A stretch of DNA of 21,619 nucleotides from an uncultured Bacillota bacterium (lineage in GTDB: Bacteria; Bacillota; Clostridia; UBA1381). A program made the translations under genes and the position numbers. The stretch lies in assembly GCA_949297205.1 (NCBI GenBank), contig CASFSH010000267.1:1-21619 (forward strand). The letters are read 5' to 3'. Shown one piece after another: positions 7,687 through 17,416 of the stretch; within the stretch, counting starts at the first letter, position 1; each line of letters opens with the position of its first letter. The notes under the pieces are model-generated. The model ran no database searches. It was not told where the DNA came from and saw only the letters and a program-made list of their open reading frames with translations.

Positions 7687-9282
7687 ATGAAAATGATAAA
7701 ATTAAGCGAGAAAAAGGATGCAAAACTGTTTGGGGACACTATATTTAATTCAATTTCGGTCGGGAGTGCATATGAAATGCTTCGGCATGACGTCATGGAA
7801 CACTTGCGGCAGATACAGTCTGAGCTGCACTTTAAATATTGTAGATTTCATGGGCTTTTTCATGACAATATGGCAGTTGTGAAGCGTTTGGCAAACGGAA
7901 AAATAGCTTATCAGTGGCATCAGATAGACAAGCTTACCGATTATATGCTGTCAGTCGGATTAAAACCGTTTTTTCAGTTGGGAGCTATGCCGGAAGAGCT
8001 GGCATCAAGACATGATTTTTATGCATTCGCCTGGAAAATGAATACAAGTGCACCGAGAGATTATGATGAGTGGGGAGATCTTATTGAAAATTTTGTAAGA
8101 CATATTGTGCAAAGATATGGCTTGGAAGAAGTTAAGACTTGGTATTTTGAGGTGTGGAATGAGCCGAATGTAGGAAATGATGCGGGCGGTTTTTGGCCGA
8201 AAAGCCTCGGAATGAAAGAATACATGGAGAAGCTCTATACATATGCCGCATATGCAGTTAAGCGTGTTGATAAAGATTTGAGGGTGGGCGGACCTTCAAC
8301 CGCGGGAGGCGCATATATAAGTGAGATGATAGATTATTGCGCAAAAAACGATGTGCCGATTGATTTTATTACAACTCATGCGTATCCCTTGGGAGAGCAG
8401 TGTGAATATCGGGGTGAAAATAAATCGCCGTATAAAACAGGAGAATACTTAAAGGAACGTTTTCGTGAGGTTAAGGAAGCGGTGGAGAACTCTGTTATGC
8501 CGAAACTTGAAATACATTGGACAGAATGGAACACAATGTCTGCACCGAACGAAGAAAAAATTATATGGCTTTGTAATAAATGTATTGATAACCTTTTTGG
8601 GGGCGCGTGTGTTGTGAGGAATATGCTCGGGGTAAGAGATTACTGTAATTCTGCGGCATATTGGGTCGCAAGTGATATATTCTCGGAAAACAGACAGGCA
8701 CACAGCGTATTTTCTTGCACATATGGATTGGTAACTATCCGTGGAATAAATAAGGCGACATATAATGCGTATAAGCTTTTAAGAAAGATGCGCGGCAATG
8801 TTATGGATTGTGAAAAAGAAGGAGGTTTCGGACTCGGATGTGGAATCACTGCCACAAGTGAAAAAGGGGTGATACGGGCAATTGCCTATAATCAACATTT
8901 TCTTGAGATTGAAAGCCAGCCGGATTGGAATGATGAGTTACAAATTCAGGCAGAAGATGACGGAGAATATGTTATAACAAGTGCAAAAATAGAGAAATAT
9001 CATGGGAGTGCATATGAGGCATGGCTCAATATGGGTTCACCAAATGATGTATCACCTATGCAGGAGGAATATTTAAGAGCAGCAAGTACGATGAATTATC
9101 ATTGCGATGTTAAAAAGGCGGAAAATGGAATTTTAAGGACGGGATTTTCCTTGAAACCCGATGAAGTAATCTATATTGAGGTGCAGAAAAAGGGAATTGA
9201 GGCAGTGCCAAGAGATATGTCACCCGCCGAGATGGAGGCATGGAATGAAAATGTAATGTATCCGGAGCATGAGGAAATATAA
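7687..9282 (+). CDS. GH39 family glycoside hydrolase
   Basis: The 531-residue protein has a (beta/alpha)8 barrel of clan GH-A and a C-terminal beta domain. The acid/base motif WNEP gives Glu159 and the nucleophile motif HWTEWN gives Glu280; both glutamates are present with normal spacing. GH39 members include beta-xylosidases, alpha-L-iduronidases and enzymes for other pentoses and galactose, so the sugar released is not certain. No signal peptide is seen, so it is likely cytoplasmic. It lies 11 bp after the GH38 gene with an AAGGAAAGG ribosome binding site, clearly in the same operon. A second ATG six bases further in (7693) has similar support as the start. Pairing with GH38 suggests stepwise trimming of a branched oligosaccharide. 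Confidence 0.88.
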   Translation: MKMIKLSEKKDAKLFGDTIFNSISVGSAYEMLRHDVMEHLRQIQSELHFKYCRFHGLFHDNMAVVKRLANGKIAYQWHQIDKLTDYMLSVGLKPFFQLGAMPEELASRHDFYAFAWKMNTSAPRDYDEWGDLIENFVRHIVQRYGLEEVKTWYFEVWNEPNVGNDAGGFWPKSLGMKEYMEKLYTYAAYAVKRVDKDLRVGGPSTAGGAYISEMIDYCAKNDVPIDFITTHAYPLGEQCEYRGENKSPYKTGEYLKERFREVKEAVENSVMPKLEIHWTEWNTMSAPNEEKIIWLCNKCIDNLFGGACVVRNMLGVRDYCNSAAYWVASDIFSENRQAHSVFSCTYGLVTIRGINKATYNAYKLLRKMRGNVMDCEKEGGFGLGCGITATSEKGVIRAIAYNQHFLEIESQPDWNDELQIQAEDDGEYVITSAKIEKYHGSAYEAWLNMGSPNDVSPMQEEYLRAASTMNYHCDVKKAENGILRTGFSLKPDEVIYIEVQKKGIEAVPRDMSPAEMEAWNENVMYPEHEEI

Positions 9283-9305
9283 AAAAGAAAGGAATGATTA
9301 TAAAG

Positions 9306-12300
9306 ATGGAAAACAAAAAAATATGCACATTTTTCCTTTGTATTACGATGATAATGTCTTTTTTAACGGTTTTTGCGGAGTATAATCCGGATCCGTATAC
9401 ACAGGTAAGAGAAAGACCGGCGCCAAAGGAAAATCAGTATACGGTTGCGTTTATAGGAGGATCTCTTACAGCAGGAGGGACAGATTGGATTAAACAAACC
9501 GCAGAATGTGTAAAGGCAAGTGTGAACGGAAAAGATGTTGTGACAATCAACGCAGGAAAAGGCGGTACAGGTTCCGATTACGGTGCCGCAAGATTCATGA
9601 ATGATGTCGGTTCTTTTTCGCCCGATATGGTTGTTGTGGAATTTGCGGTAAATGACCGCAGAAGAGGTGAAAAAGACAGCAAGGTTTATATGGAGTCTAT
9701 TGTAAGACAATGTCTGTCGCTTGAAAAAATTCCGTCGGTGTTGTTTGTTTATGCTCCGAATCCGATTGATGAATCAGACAGTCAATATGACTCTATGATA
9801 GAGCAGTTTAAATGGAAAGATGAGATTGCCAATCATTATGGCATAAAAAGCATAAACATATACGATTATATGCAGCAGGACTTTAAATCGAATAATAAAT
9901 TCGCTAATTTTGAGGCATATCTTGCAAGTATGTATAATGCATCGGGAGATGGGTTTGATGTGCACGGCGGATATCAGAAATATGCAGAAGCTATAAAAAA
10001 AGCTTTTGATGAAGATGCCGATGCGTGTATGGCAAAACCTAAAAATGTCGGGATATACTGTAAAGAATATGCGAATCTGGCAGATGCAAGATACAGATAT
10101 ATAGAATCGGACGATTCTGCAATTACATATGATGATAAATGGACGCGTTATGATGTAAATAATAAATTTACAACCTATGACAGCAAGCTTACGATTGGCG
10201 ATTATTCATATTCGTATCCATATTTTGAAAATGGTATCATGCAGACCGAAACATCAGCAACATTGAGCTTTAACAGTTCGGCAGAAGCATTCTGCTTCAA
10301 TTATCCGTCAGCGACAGCGGGAAGTTCAGTGACGGTATATGTAGATAATACGGCATCGGAGCAAAAGCTTTCATGCTGGTCTGCAGCACAAGGGGTGAAT
10401 TACATAAGCACGTGGTTTGAACTCCCGAAAGATGGCGCTTCACATGAAATATTGGTTGTTGTTGATGAGCCGACAGACCAAAATTATATTTTCAGATTCG
10501 GAAATATTATAGAAAGATATAAAAACAGGCAAAGTGCCGATGATGGAAATAAAGATTCGGATAAACCTCAGAACGGCGGACAAAGCACAAGTTCCGGAGA
10601 AATACTCGGCAAAAACGGTGCGACGCTTTATGTTTCACCTGACGGTGATGATGAAGAAAATGACGGTACATTTAATAAACCCTTTGAAACAATTCAACGT
10701 GCAAAGGAAGCAGTACGAGCTTTAAAGAATGAGGGGTTGCCGGAAGGCGGAGTCTGCGTTTATATCCGTGGAGGTGTATACAGAATTGAAAAGGGTATGA
10801 CCTTTGGAGCAGAAGATTCCGGAGAAGAAGGAAAACCGATAACATATCGCCCATATCAAAATGAAAAGGTTGAGCTTATTGGAGGAATACAGCTCAGTGT
10901 ATCTGATTTTAGGCGCGTGTCGGACGAGGAAGTTCTTGCAAAAATATATGACCGCGATGCACGCAGTTGTATATATCAATATGATTTATCAAAAGTCAAG
11001 GATTTCAATTATGGCAGCATATATTTCAGTAATCAGTCGGGAAACAAACCGAATGAGCTTGTTGTGGACGGTAAGATGATGACAATTGCAAGATGGCCGA
11101 ATATGACTGCCGGGGGGAATGATATTTTTGAAAAGGTCAGTGTAGTGACGCCTCAGATTAAGGACAAGGGATTTTCATTCACGCTTTCGGACAAAAACAG
11201 AGTAAATAACTGGAAAAATGCAAAAGATGCCGATCTGGTGGCAAACTGGAGGTACTTGTGGCAGTCATATCATGACAAAATTGATAATATAAAAAACGGT
11301 ATCGTGACAACAACAATAGTTTTAGGGTCGGATGCTGTTGACGGAACGGCGAGATTTTATATCCAGAACTTAATTGAAGAACTGGACAGACCGGGAGAAT
11401 TTTATGTGGATAAAGAAAATAAAAAACTGTATTTTTATCCGCCGGCGGATTCTTCGGGAGAGTCAGAAATTTTTCTGTCAGATTTATCCGACAGTATGTT
11501 TAAGATAGACGGTGCAAATTTCCTGACGTTCAGAGGATTTACGATTCCCTGTTCAAGAGGCAGTGCATTTGAAATTAAAAAGGGCGATAACAATCTGATT
11601 GCTTATAATAACATTACAAACCTCGGAAGTATTGCTGTAAGTGTTGCGGAAGATACTTATAATAACGGTGTGGTCGGCAATTATATTTCCATGACAGACG
11701 GCGGAATAAATCTATCGGGAGGAAATGTAAAAACTCTTACACCGGGTGGGAATTATGCAGAAAATAATGAAACGGAAAAGTTCTCCAGAATAACAAAAAC
11801 GTATACCGGCGGTATCCATGTTGGGGGATGCGGAAACAGGGTTTCACATAATGAAATACACGACGCACTTCACTTGGGAATGCAGTTTTCGGGGAATGAA
11901 AACATAATAGAATATAATGAATTTTATGATCTTTTGCAGTCGGTGGACGATTCGGGCGGAATTTATTCCGGACGTACATGGATAAGACGCGGAAATCAGA
12001 TAACGCATAATTATTTTCATGACTTCTATGGCTCATCAGGTGGTGTCGGATTAGGATGCATATATTTCGATGATAATCTTTCAGGCAACTCGGTAACAAA
12101 AAATATATTTGAAAATATTCCGGGACGCGGAATGTGGGCAGAGGCGGGAAGCGACAACAATGTTGAAAATAATATTATGATCAATGTAGGAACGCCTATA
12201 CGTTATGTTGACAGAGGAAACCCCACAACAAAACTTGCAGAGGTTGACGAATCGAACTATATGGTTTCCTCCTTGAAGGAAGTACCCTATACATCAGATG

Positions 12301-13058
12301 TATGGCTTGCAAAATATCCGATTATGAGCGAAATTTGGAATTTGCCGGTTTACCAGCCGCACAGAGTATCTATTAAAAAGAATGTATTTGTAAATTCTGG
12401 TTCAAATGATATAAGTACCAGCGTTATTTCACAAGGTACATTTGAAAATAACGTAAATATGGATAATCCGGGATTTGCGGATATAAAGAACAGGAATTAC
12501 ACTTTAACAGAGAATGCAAGTGTTTATTCGGAGATCCCCGGATTTGAGGATACACATTTCGAGAAAATGGGCAGATATACAGATAAGCTCAAAGAAAGAG
12601 TGAAAGATGCGGTGGTTTTGGGAATAGGGCGTGCAGGCGCTGAGAAAAACGGAGAAATGACGCAAATAGATTCTCAGAATGACGCGGTTATGCCGATTAT
12701 TATAAATAACAGAACTTTTGTGCCGGTAAGATTTATTTCAGAAAGTCTCGGCGGAGAGGTTTTGTGGAACGGGGAAACAAAAGAAATAGAAATTTCATGC
12801 GGAGCAAAGAATATCAAGATGACTGTCGGCAGCAGTACAATGGTTGTAGACGGTGCAGAGGTTACACTTGATGCAGCGCCTGTAATCAGAGAGAACAGAA
12901 CACTTTTGCCTTTGAGAGCTTTGGTTGAAGCCTTAGGGAAACAGGTATTCTGGGACGATAAAGGGCTTATTGTAATAAGTGACAATGCAGCGCTTTTTGA
13001 CAGTACAGAGGACTCATATATGATAGATGAATTGTTAAGGCAAATAAATCTGAGATAA
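9306..13058 (+). CDS. Exported SGNH esterase / right-handed beta-helix / stalk-domain fusion
   Basis: About 1250 residues with a signal peptide (cleavage likely after Ala24, TVFA/EY). Domain 1 (about 45-240) is an SGNH hydrolase: GGSLTAGG with Ser53, a glycine-containing NAGKGGTGS block, AVND with Asn116, and DVH with Asp218 and His220, so an acetyl- or other acyl-esterase is likely. A beta-sandwich segment and a Gly/Ser/Asp-rich linker (to about 435) follow. Domain 2 (about 440-1110) is a right-handed beta-helix opening with LYVSPDGDD, containing ARWPN and DDSGGIYSGR, features I associate with GH141-like enzymes. Domain 3 (about 1128-1235) is a copper-amine-oxidase-N type stalk, with RTFVPVRFISESLGG and a second RTLLPLRALVEALG repeat. 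It should act outside the cell. Starts at 9294 and 9306 are both possible; 9306 has the better ribosome spacing and signal peptide. Confidence 0.82.
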   Translation: MENKKICTFFLCITMIMSFLTVFAEYNPDPYTQVRERPAPKENQYTVAFIGGSLTAGGTDWIKQTAECVKASVNGKDVVTINAGKGGTGSDYGAARFMNDVGSFSPDMVVVEFAVNDRRRGEKDSKVYMESIVRQCLSLEKIPSVLFVYAPNPIDESDSQYDSMIEQFKWKDEIANHYGIKSINIYDYMQQDFKSNNKFANFEAYLASMYNASGDGFDVHGGYQKYAEAIKKAFDEDADACMAKPKNVGIYCKEYANLADARYRYIESDDSAITYDDKWTRYDVNNKFTTYDSKLTIGDYSYSYPYFENGIMQTETSATLSFNSSAEAFCFNYPSATAGSSVTVYVDNTASEQKLSCWSAAQGVNYISTWFELPKDGASHEILVVVDEPTDQNYIFRFGNIIERYKNRQSADDGNKDSDKPQNGGQSTSSGEILGKNGATLYVSPDGDDEENDGTFNKPFETIQRAKEAVRALKNEGLPEGGVCVYIRGGVYRIEKGMTFGAEDSGEEGKPITYRPYQNEKVELIGGIQLSVSDFRRVSDEEVLAKIYDRDARSCIYQYDLSKVKDFNYGSIYFSNQSGNKPNELVVDGKMMTIARWPNMTAGGNDIFEKVSVVTPQIKDKGFSFTLSDKNRVNNWKNAKDADLVANWRYLWQSYHDKIDNIKNGIVTTTIVLGSDAVDGTARFYIQNLIEELDRPGEFYVDKENKKLYFYPPADSSGESEIFLSDLSDSMFKIDGANFLTFRGFTIPCSRGSAFEIKKGDNNLIAYNNITNLGSIAVSVAEDTYNNGVVGNYISMTDGGINLSGGNVKTLTPGGNYAENNETEKFSRITKTYTGGIHVGGCGNRVSHNEIHDALHLGMQFSGNENIIEYNEFYDLLQSVDDSGGIYSGRTWIRRGNQITHNYFHDFYGSSGGVGLGCIYFDDNLSGNSVTKNIFENIPGRGMWAEAGSDNNVENNIMINVGTPIRYVDRGNPTTKLAEVDESNYMVSSLKEVPYTSDVWLAKYPIMSEIWNLPVYQPHRVSIKKNVFVNSGSNDISTSVISQGTFENNVNMDNPGFADIKNRNYTLTENASVYSEIPGFEDTHFEKMGRYTDKLKERVKDAVVLGIGRAGAEKNGEMTQIDSQNDAVMPIIINNRTFVPVRFISESLGGEVLWNGETKEIEISCGAKNIKMTVGSSTMVVDGAEVTLDAAPVIRENRTLLPLRALVEALGKQVFWDDKGLIVISDNAALFDSTEDSYMIDELLRQINLR

Positions 13059-13072
13059 AATAAAGATGTTTA

Positions 13073-13086
13073 CGGCGAGAGCGCCG
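13073..13086 (+). other. GC-rich intercistronic hairpin
   Basis: CGGCG (13073-13077) and CGCCG (13082-13086) form a tight hairpin with an AGAG loop in an AT-rich 65-bp gap between two genes of the same operon. There is no T tract, so it is not a terminator. It may stabilise the upstream mRNA end or mark a processing site. Confidence 0.4.
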
Positions 13087-13123
13087 CAAATATAAAATTT
13101 AAAATTAATTAGGCGGGGAAACA

Positions 13124-16100
13124 ATGGTAAAAATGAAAAAAAGAGCATCTCTTATGCTCGCGCTGACTATGGCGGTAACCGCGTTGCCGTATAATGCAAT
13201 GGCAGAAGAGACAGCGGAAAACATGACTCTGAAAACCTTTAATGCTACGATGAAGGTTATAACCGTTGACTTTAACAATGTAACAACGGCAATCAGTGCA
13301 GAGGGATTGGAGGACAAAATTGCAATCACAGAGCATAAGGTTGACGGCAGCGAGGTTGCTGTGACAGATTTTACTGTCGATATCACGGCGGCAATGACGG
13401 GGACAGACTCGAGTGGAGCAGAGCTTACAACGGCGGAAGGAAATTCGATTATTATTACTCCGGCAGCGGGAATTAACACAACGAGCCTTTACAAAGTAGA
13501 GTTTGCACCGACTATAACAGACGCAGACGCAACATCTTTGGCAACCGGCACAACAACCGGTTGGTTTAAGGTGAATGAACTGTTTTCAGATGATTTTAAT
13601 GCTGAGGGTAAGTATGTAAAAGACGGTGAGACGACATATCCGTATTATTGGGATTCAAGCAATACGTATCTTTTGAGCAAATATTGGAATTATTCCGATG
13701 TCAACAGAGTGCATATCGGTGATACGACAAACAAAAATAGTTATGAAAACTATAGTGTTATGCGGTTTGTGGCCGAGTCAAATATTTCAATATCAAATGA
13801 GGCAATTCCGGCAGACGAGAGAGTGGCAGACTATACGGTAGAATATAAGTATCAATATCCGGAATATGCAAACGGCGGTTCATTATATACAAGCATGAGA
13901 GCTAATGAAAGCGGCACAAACTATGATATATGGTCAGGCTACAGAGTACAGCTCAGAAATAACACTGCGACATCGGCAAATCCGACAGCGCCGATTACAC
14001 TTTATGCAGGGACAACCAGGCTAATATCACAGGATTATACACCTGCTGATACAACGGGACTTGTTAATGTAAGAATGTCAGCGGTGGGCGATAATATACA
14101 GTATTATATAGATAACAACAAAATATTTGATATTACAAGCACTGCTTATCGAAATGCCGGAATGACAGGTTTTTGGGATAACAACAGCACAGCGTGGTGG
14201 AACCCGTCTTACATTGATGATGTTTCGGTTACATCTGTAACAAAGCTCGAAGATATACCTCAGAAGGTTGAAATTGTGAGCTATAATGCCGATTCTGATA
14301 CGGTATATCTTGAATTGGGAGATATAGATTTAAAATCCAATCCTATAGAAGAAACAACCCTTGGCGGAATCAAGCTGTACGATAAAGATGGAGCGGAGAT
14401 GCAGAGAAATGTTTCACTTGACGGTAAATTTATAATTGTAAAGCCACAGAAAGATTTTGAGATAAATCAGAAATATACCGTTGAAGTAAAGGGAATCACC
14501 ACTCAGTACGGTACAGTTTTGAGCGACTATACAAAATCATTTAAGCTGATACAGGAATACAAAGAAACTTTTGATGAAAACATTGACGGCTTTAATGTAC
14601 AGAATATCGGCTCATGGGATAATACGACAAAACCGGGAGATGCAATGATGAAGCTTGAAGGAACTTCCGTGTGGGTAGACTGTATATTCCCGAACACCGA
14701 AACATTTAAAAATATGGATTATACAACAGAGCTTGATATGTATGTTTACGATGTTGATAAATTTAACGGTTTGTGTGTATATTCCAATAAAACACCGGGT
14801 TCATCATATAATTGGCTGAACGATGGCTCATTGCACTTTGAATTCGGAAAAACCAGAAATTTGGGTATATCGGTATCTAATACAGTAGACGGACATGATG
14901 CATCTCATAAAATTTATAATGGTGCAAAAAGCTCAAACTTTGATTTCAGTCAAAGCGGAGTGACCTATAAAATAAAAATCGTGAAGAAAAATGGCATTGG
15001 CTCATTCTATGTGAACGGTGAAAAAGAAGCATCCTTTGATTATTCGGAGTACGCACCTTTGCAGAAGGGTATTCTGGGATTCAGAGTCGGATCAAACACC
15101 GTAGTTGGTATAGATAATATTTTGTGTACATATGCGGCAGATTATGTCGATGACGGCGGAGGAGAGGAAAATCCGGAAATTGCGATAACCAAAGCGGATT
15201 TTTCGACCCCTGACGATACAGGCAAGGTGTCTGCGAAAATAAGTGTTTTGGACAACACATACGCACAGAACACATATACTGTTATTGCGGCAATTTATGA
15301 TAAGTACGACAGGCTTATAAGTGCGAAGAGTATTCTCGAAAAAAATGCGGTGAAAGGCGAAGAAAAAGACTATCCACTGGAGTTTGAAAATGCGTCGGAT
15401 ATGTCTTATGCAAAGGTGTTTATCTGGGATTCTCTCGGTACAATGAAATCTATAGGAACAATGCGGAAAATAACCGGAATAAACAGTACAACATATTATG
15501 TTAATCCATCAGCTGACTTAATGTCAGCTGATGGAACGGCAGAACATCCGTATAAAGATATAAATAGTGCGATTGAAAGAATATATGATGATGTGTCCTC
15601 GGGAGCTTTTGGTGTGAACTTTACGGTAAATGTCGGAGCAGGCGATATTTTCCTTGATGATACCGTAACAATTAATGACTATAACTCTTTACTTTCAACA
15701 TCAGGTACGACCATAACAATTCAGGGAAGGGGAACAGATAAAACATTTGTCAAATCAGGCAGCGTAATTGCCGAAGGCGATATAGAAAAAGTAAAAGACC
15801 AAAATGTTTTGTCAAGGGTGCCGAGTGAAGCGAGAGATTATATATATTCTGTAGATTTGTTGGGTAAAGGGTATATCGGTGATAAATCGGAAAATATAGA
15901 ATTGGTTTTGAACGGAAAGGTTCAAACGGCGGCAAGATACCCAAATAGCGGATATTTAAAAACCGGTGAAGTAACAGCGGATAAAATGAGCTTTGTTTGT
16001 TCTGATGAGAGAGTAAACGCATGGCAGACGGCAGAGGATATGTATGTATACTATATGCCTCACTATTTTTCTTATGCATATAAAGCAAAGGCTTTGAACG

Positions 16101-17395
16101 GGTTGATAACTACAGAAAATAACGGCGGTTTTTTAACCGACAGAGAATATTATGTTTATAATTTGCTTGAGGAACTGGACAGTGCAGATGAGTATTTTTA
16201 TGATAAAACTAACGGCAGACTGTATTTTTACAGCAAAGATATAACGGGAAGTAAATATGAAATATTTAATATGAATAAGAGCCTTATAGAACTGGTGTGC
16301 TGCGACAATGTAAAAATTAAGGACATGACTATCGAAAACAGCGGTGAAACTTTGGTTTACCTAAGATATACAAAAAATTCGGGATTGGAAAATTGTGTTT
16401 TGAGAAATAGTTCGAAATCAGCTTTGACCGTTTCGGATTCTTATAACTCGGGGGCATTAAATTGTGAGATTTACGATATGGGAAAAGGTGGAGTAAGTCT
16501 TTCCGGGGGTGATAGAAATACTCTTGCAAAAGGGAAGAATTACGTTAATAAATGCTCGATTCACGACTGTCAGAGGCTGGACAGGACATATACCGCATTG
16601 GTATCTATGAGCGGCGTGGGGAATATGTGCATAAATTCCGATATATATAATTCATATCATATGGCAATTGCAATTTACGGAAATGATTTAGAGGTAAGGA
16701 ACAACAAAATCTATAATGTATGTACACAAACCGCCGACATGGGTGCGGTTTATGCAGAAGGCGATTATACTTTAAGAGGAACGGTTATTGAACACAATCT
16801 TTTTGAAAATATTCCGGCAAAGGGTGAGTTGGGAGCTTTTGCCATATATCTTGATAACGGACTTTCCGGAGTTACGGTTAAGAATAATATTTTTAAAAAT
16901 GTGCAAAGACAGGCTGTTTATGTAAACGGCGGAAGAGATAATAAGGTTATAAATAACATTTTTGTGGATTCCGGAAGTATCGGTGCAATTTCAGACATAT
17001 TTAACTGGGGAAAGGACAGCAGCGGAAACACATACAGCTATGAAAATCCGGCACCGGCAAGAACTACACTTGTAAATAAGCTTAATGCGGTTGACTATAA
17101 AAATGAACCTTATACAAAGTATGAACATCTGTCGAATATCCTGGAAGATAAACCGTCAATACCTAAATATAATGAATTTTCGGGGAATGTGTGTGTAAAT
17201 GCCGGAGGACTATCAACGGCGTGGCTTAGAAATACTTCGCTGGAGACGCTTGTTTCGGACGGCGGTTGTGAATATTTGGTATATTCATGCAGTGAAAGCG
17301 ATTTGATGGATTATGACGGAGGCGATTATACATTGTCAGATTCAAAAGCAAGTGAATTAGGATTTGATAAATTTGATAATGTATTTGGCAGATGA
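13124..17395 (+). CDS. Exported multi-domain lectin-like / beta-helix protein (putative polysaccharide-degrading enzyme)
   Basis: The 1423-residue protein has a signal peptide (cleavage likely after Ala27, NAMA/EE). In order: a Big_5/Ig-like segment (about 30-148), a concanavalin A-like beta-sandwich (about 150-370, starting LFSDDFNAEG), another Ig-like segment (about 379-472), a second concanavalin A-like domain (about 476-671, ending near GIDNILCTYA), an Ig-like domain (about 684-785), and a right-handed beta-helix (about 789 to the end). The beta-helix is related to that of the preceding protein: YYVNPSADLM matches YVSPDGDD, ELVLNGK..TAARYPN matches ELVVDGKMMTIARWPN, and DMGAVY matches DSGGIY, though the GR after IY is lost. 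There is no C-terminal anchor. It has a good GGCGGGG ribosome binding site. The first half is closely related to the next gene. Enzyme activity is inferred and may be altered. Confidence 0.75.
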   Translation: MVKMKKRASLMLALTMAVTALPYNAMAEETAENMTLKTFNATMKVITVDFNNVTTAISAEGLEDKIAITEHKVDGSEVAVTDFTVDITAAMTGTDSSGAELTTAEGNSIIITPAAGINTTSLYKVEFAPTITDADATSLATGTTTGWFKVNELFSDDFNAEGKYVKDGETTYPYYWDSSNTYLLSKYWNYSDVNRVHIGDTTNKNSYENYSVMRFVAESNISISNEAIPADERVADYTVEYKYQYPEYANGGSLYTSMRANESGTNYDIWSGYRVQLRNNTATSANPTAPITLYAGTTRLISQDYTPADTTGLVNVRMSAVGDNIQYYIDNNKIFDITSTAYRNAGMTGFWDNNSTAWWNPSYIDDVSVTSVTKLEDIPQKVEIVSYNADSDTVYLELGDIDLKSNPIEETTLGGIKLYDKDGAEMQRNVSLDGKFIIVKPQKDFEINQKYTVEVKGITTQYGTVLSDYTKSFKLIQEYKETFDENIDGFNVQNIGSWDNTTKPGDAMMKLEGTSVWVDCIFPNTETFKNMDYTTELDMYVYDVDKFNGLCVYSNKTPGSSYNWLNDGSLHFEFGKTRNLGISVSNTVDGHDASHKIYNGAKSSNFDFSQSGVTYKIKIVKKNGIGSFYVNGEKEASFDYSEYAPLQKGILGFRVGSNTVVGIDNILCTYAADYVDDGGGEENPEIAITKADFSTPDDTGKVSAKISVLDNTYAQNTYTVIAAIYDKYDRLISAKSILEKNAVKGEEKDYPLEFENASDMSYAKVFIWDSLGTMKSIGTMRKITGINSTTYYVNPSADLMSADGTAEHPYKDINSAIERIYDDVSSGAFGVNFTVNVGAGDIFLDDTVTINDYNSLLSTSGTTITIQGRGTDKTFVKSGSVIAEGDIEKVKDQNVLSRVPSEARDYIYSVDLLGKGYIGDKSENIELVLNGKVQTAARYPNSGYLKTGEVTADKMSFVCSDERVNAWQTAEDMYVYYMPHYFSYAYKAKALNGLITTENNGGFLTDREYYVYNLLEELDSADEYFYDKTNGRLYFYSKDITGSKYEIFNMNKSLIELVCCDNVKIKDMTIENSGETLVYLRYTKNSGLENCVLRNSSKSALTVSDSYNSGALNCEIYDMGKGGVSLSGGDRNTLAKGKNYVNKCSIHDCQRLDRTYTALVSMSGVGNMCINSDIYNSYHMAIAIYGNDLEVRNNKIYNVCTQTADMGAVYAEGDYTLRGTVIEHNLFENIPAKGELGAFAIYLDNGLSGVTVKNNIFKNVQRQAVYVNGGRDNKVINNIFVDSGSIGAISDIFNWGKDSSGNTYSYENPAPARTTLVNKLNAVDYKNEPYTKYEHLSNILEDKPSIPKYNEFSGNVCVNAGGLSTAWLRNTSLETLVSDGGCEYLVYSCSESDLMDYDGGDYTLSDSKASELGFDKFDNVFGR
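13589..13621 (+). repeat. 33-bp direct repeat, copy 1 (shared lectin-like module)
   Basis: These 33 bases are identical to 17843-17875 and encode the start of the concanavalin A-like module (DDFNAEGKYVK). They sit inside a longer region of about 210 residues in which the two proteins are clearly related, which points to duplication of the module. Confidence 0.7.
15505..15535. repeat. Perfect 13-bp inverted repeat inside a coding region
   Basis: Arms at 15505-15517 and 15523-15535 are exact complements around a 5-nt TTAAT loop. The palindromic octamer TCAGCTGA occurs twice (15509-15516, 15524-15531), 15 bp or five codons apart, encoding SAD-LM-SAD in the turn at the start of the beta-helix. 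It most simply reflects a short tandem duplication of a palindrome; it could also fold in the mRNA. Confidence 0.6.
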
Positions 17396-17416
17396 ATTTG
17401 AGAAAGGATGAAAGAT

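Noticed and set aside
9363..9710. Minus-strand 115-codon frame opposite the SGNH domain
   Set aside because: The plus-strand frame has a full set of catalytic motifs and a signal peptide, while the antisense frame has no recognisable domain.
12689..13000. Copper amine oxidase activity of the C-terminal domain
   Set aside because: Only the small N-terminal-type stalk module is present. The catalytic domain and the topaquinone-forming region of true amine oxidases are absent.
13105..13479. Minus-strand 124-codon frame with a hydrophobic product
   Set aside because: It lies fully opposite the signal peptide and Ig-like region of the plus-strand exported protein, has no recognised domain, and its composition is explained by the complementary codons.
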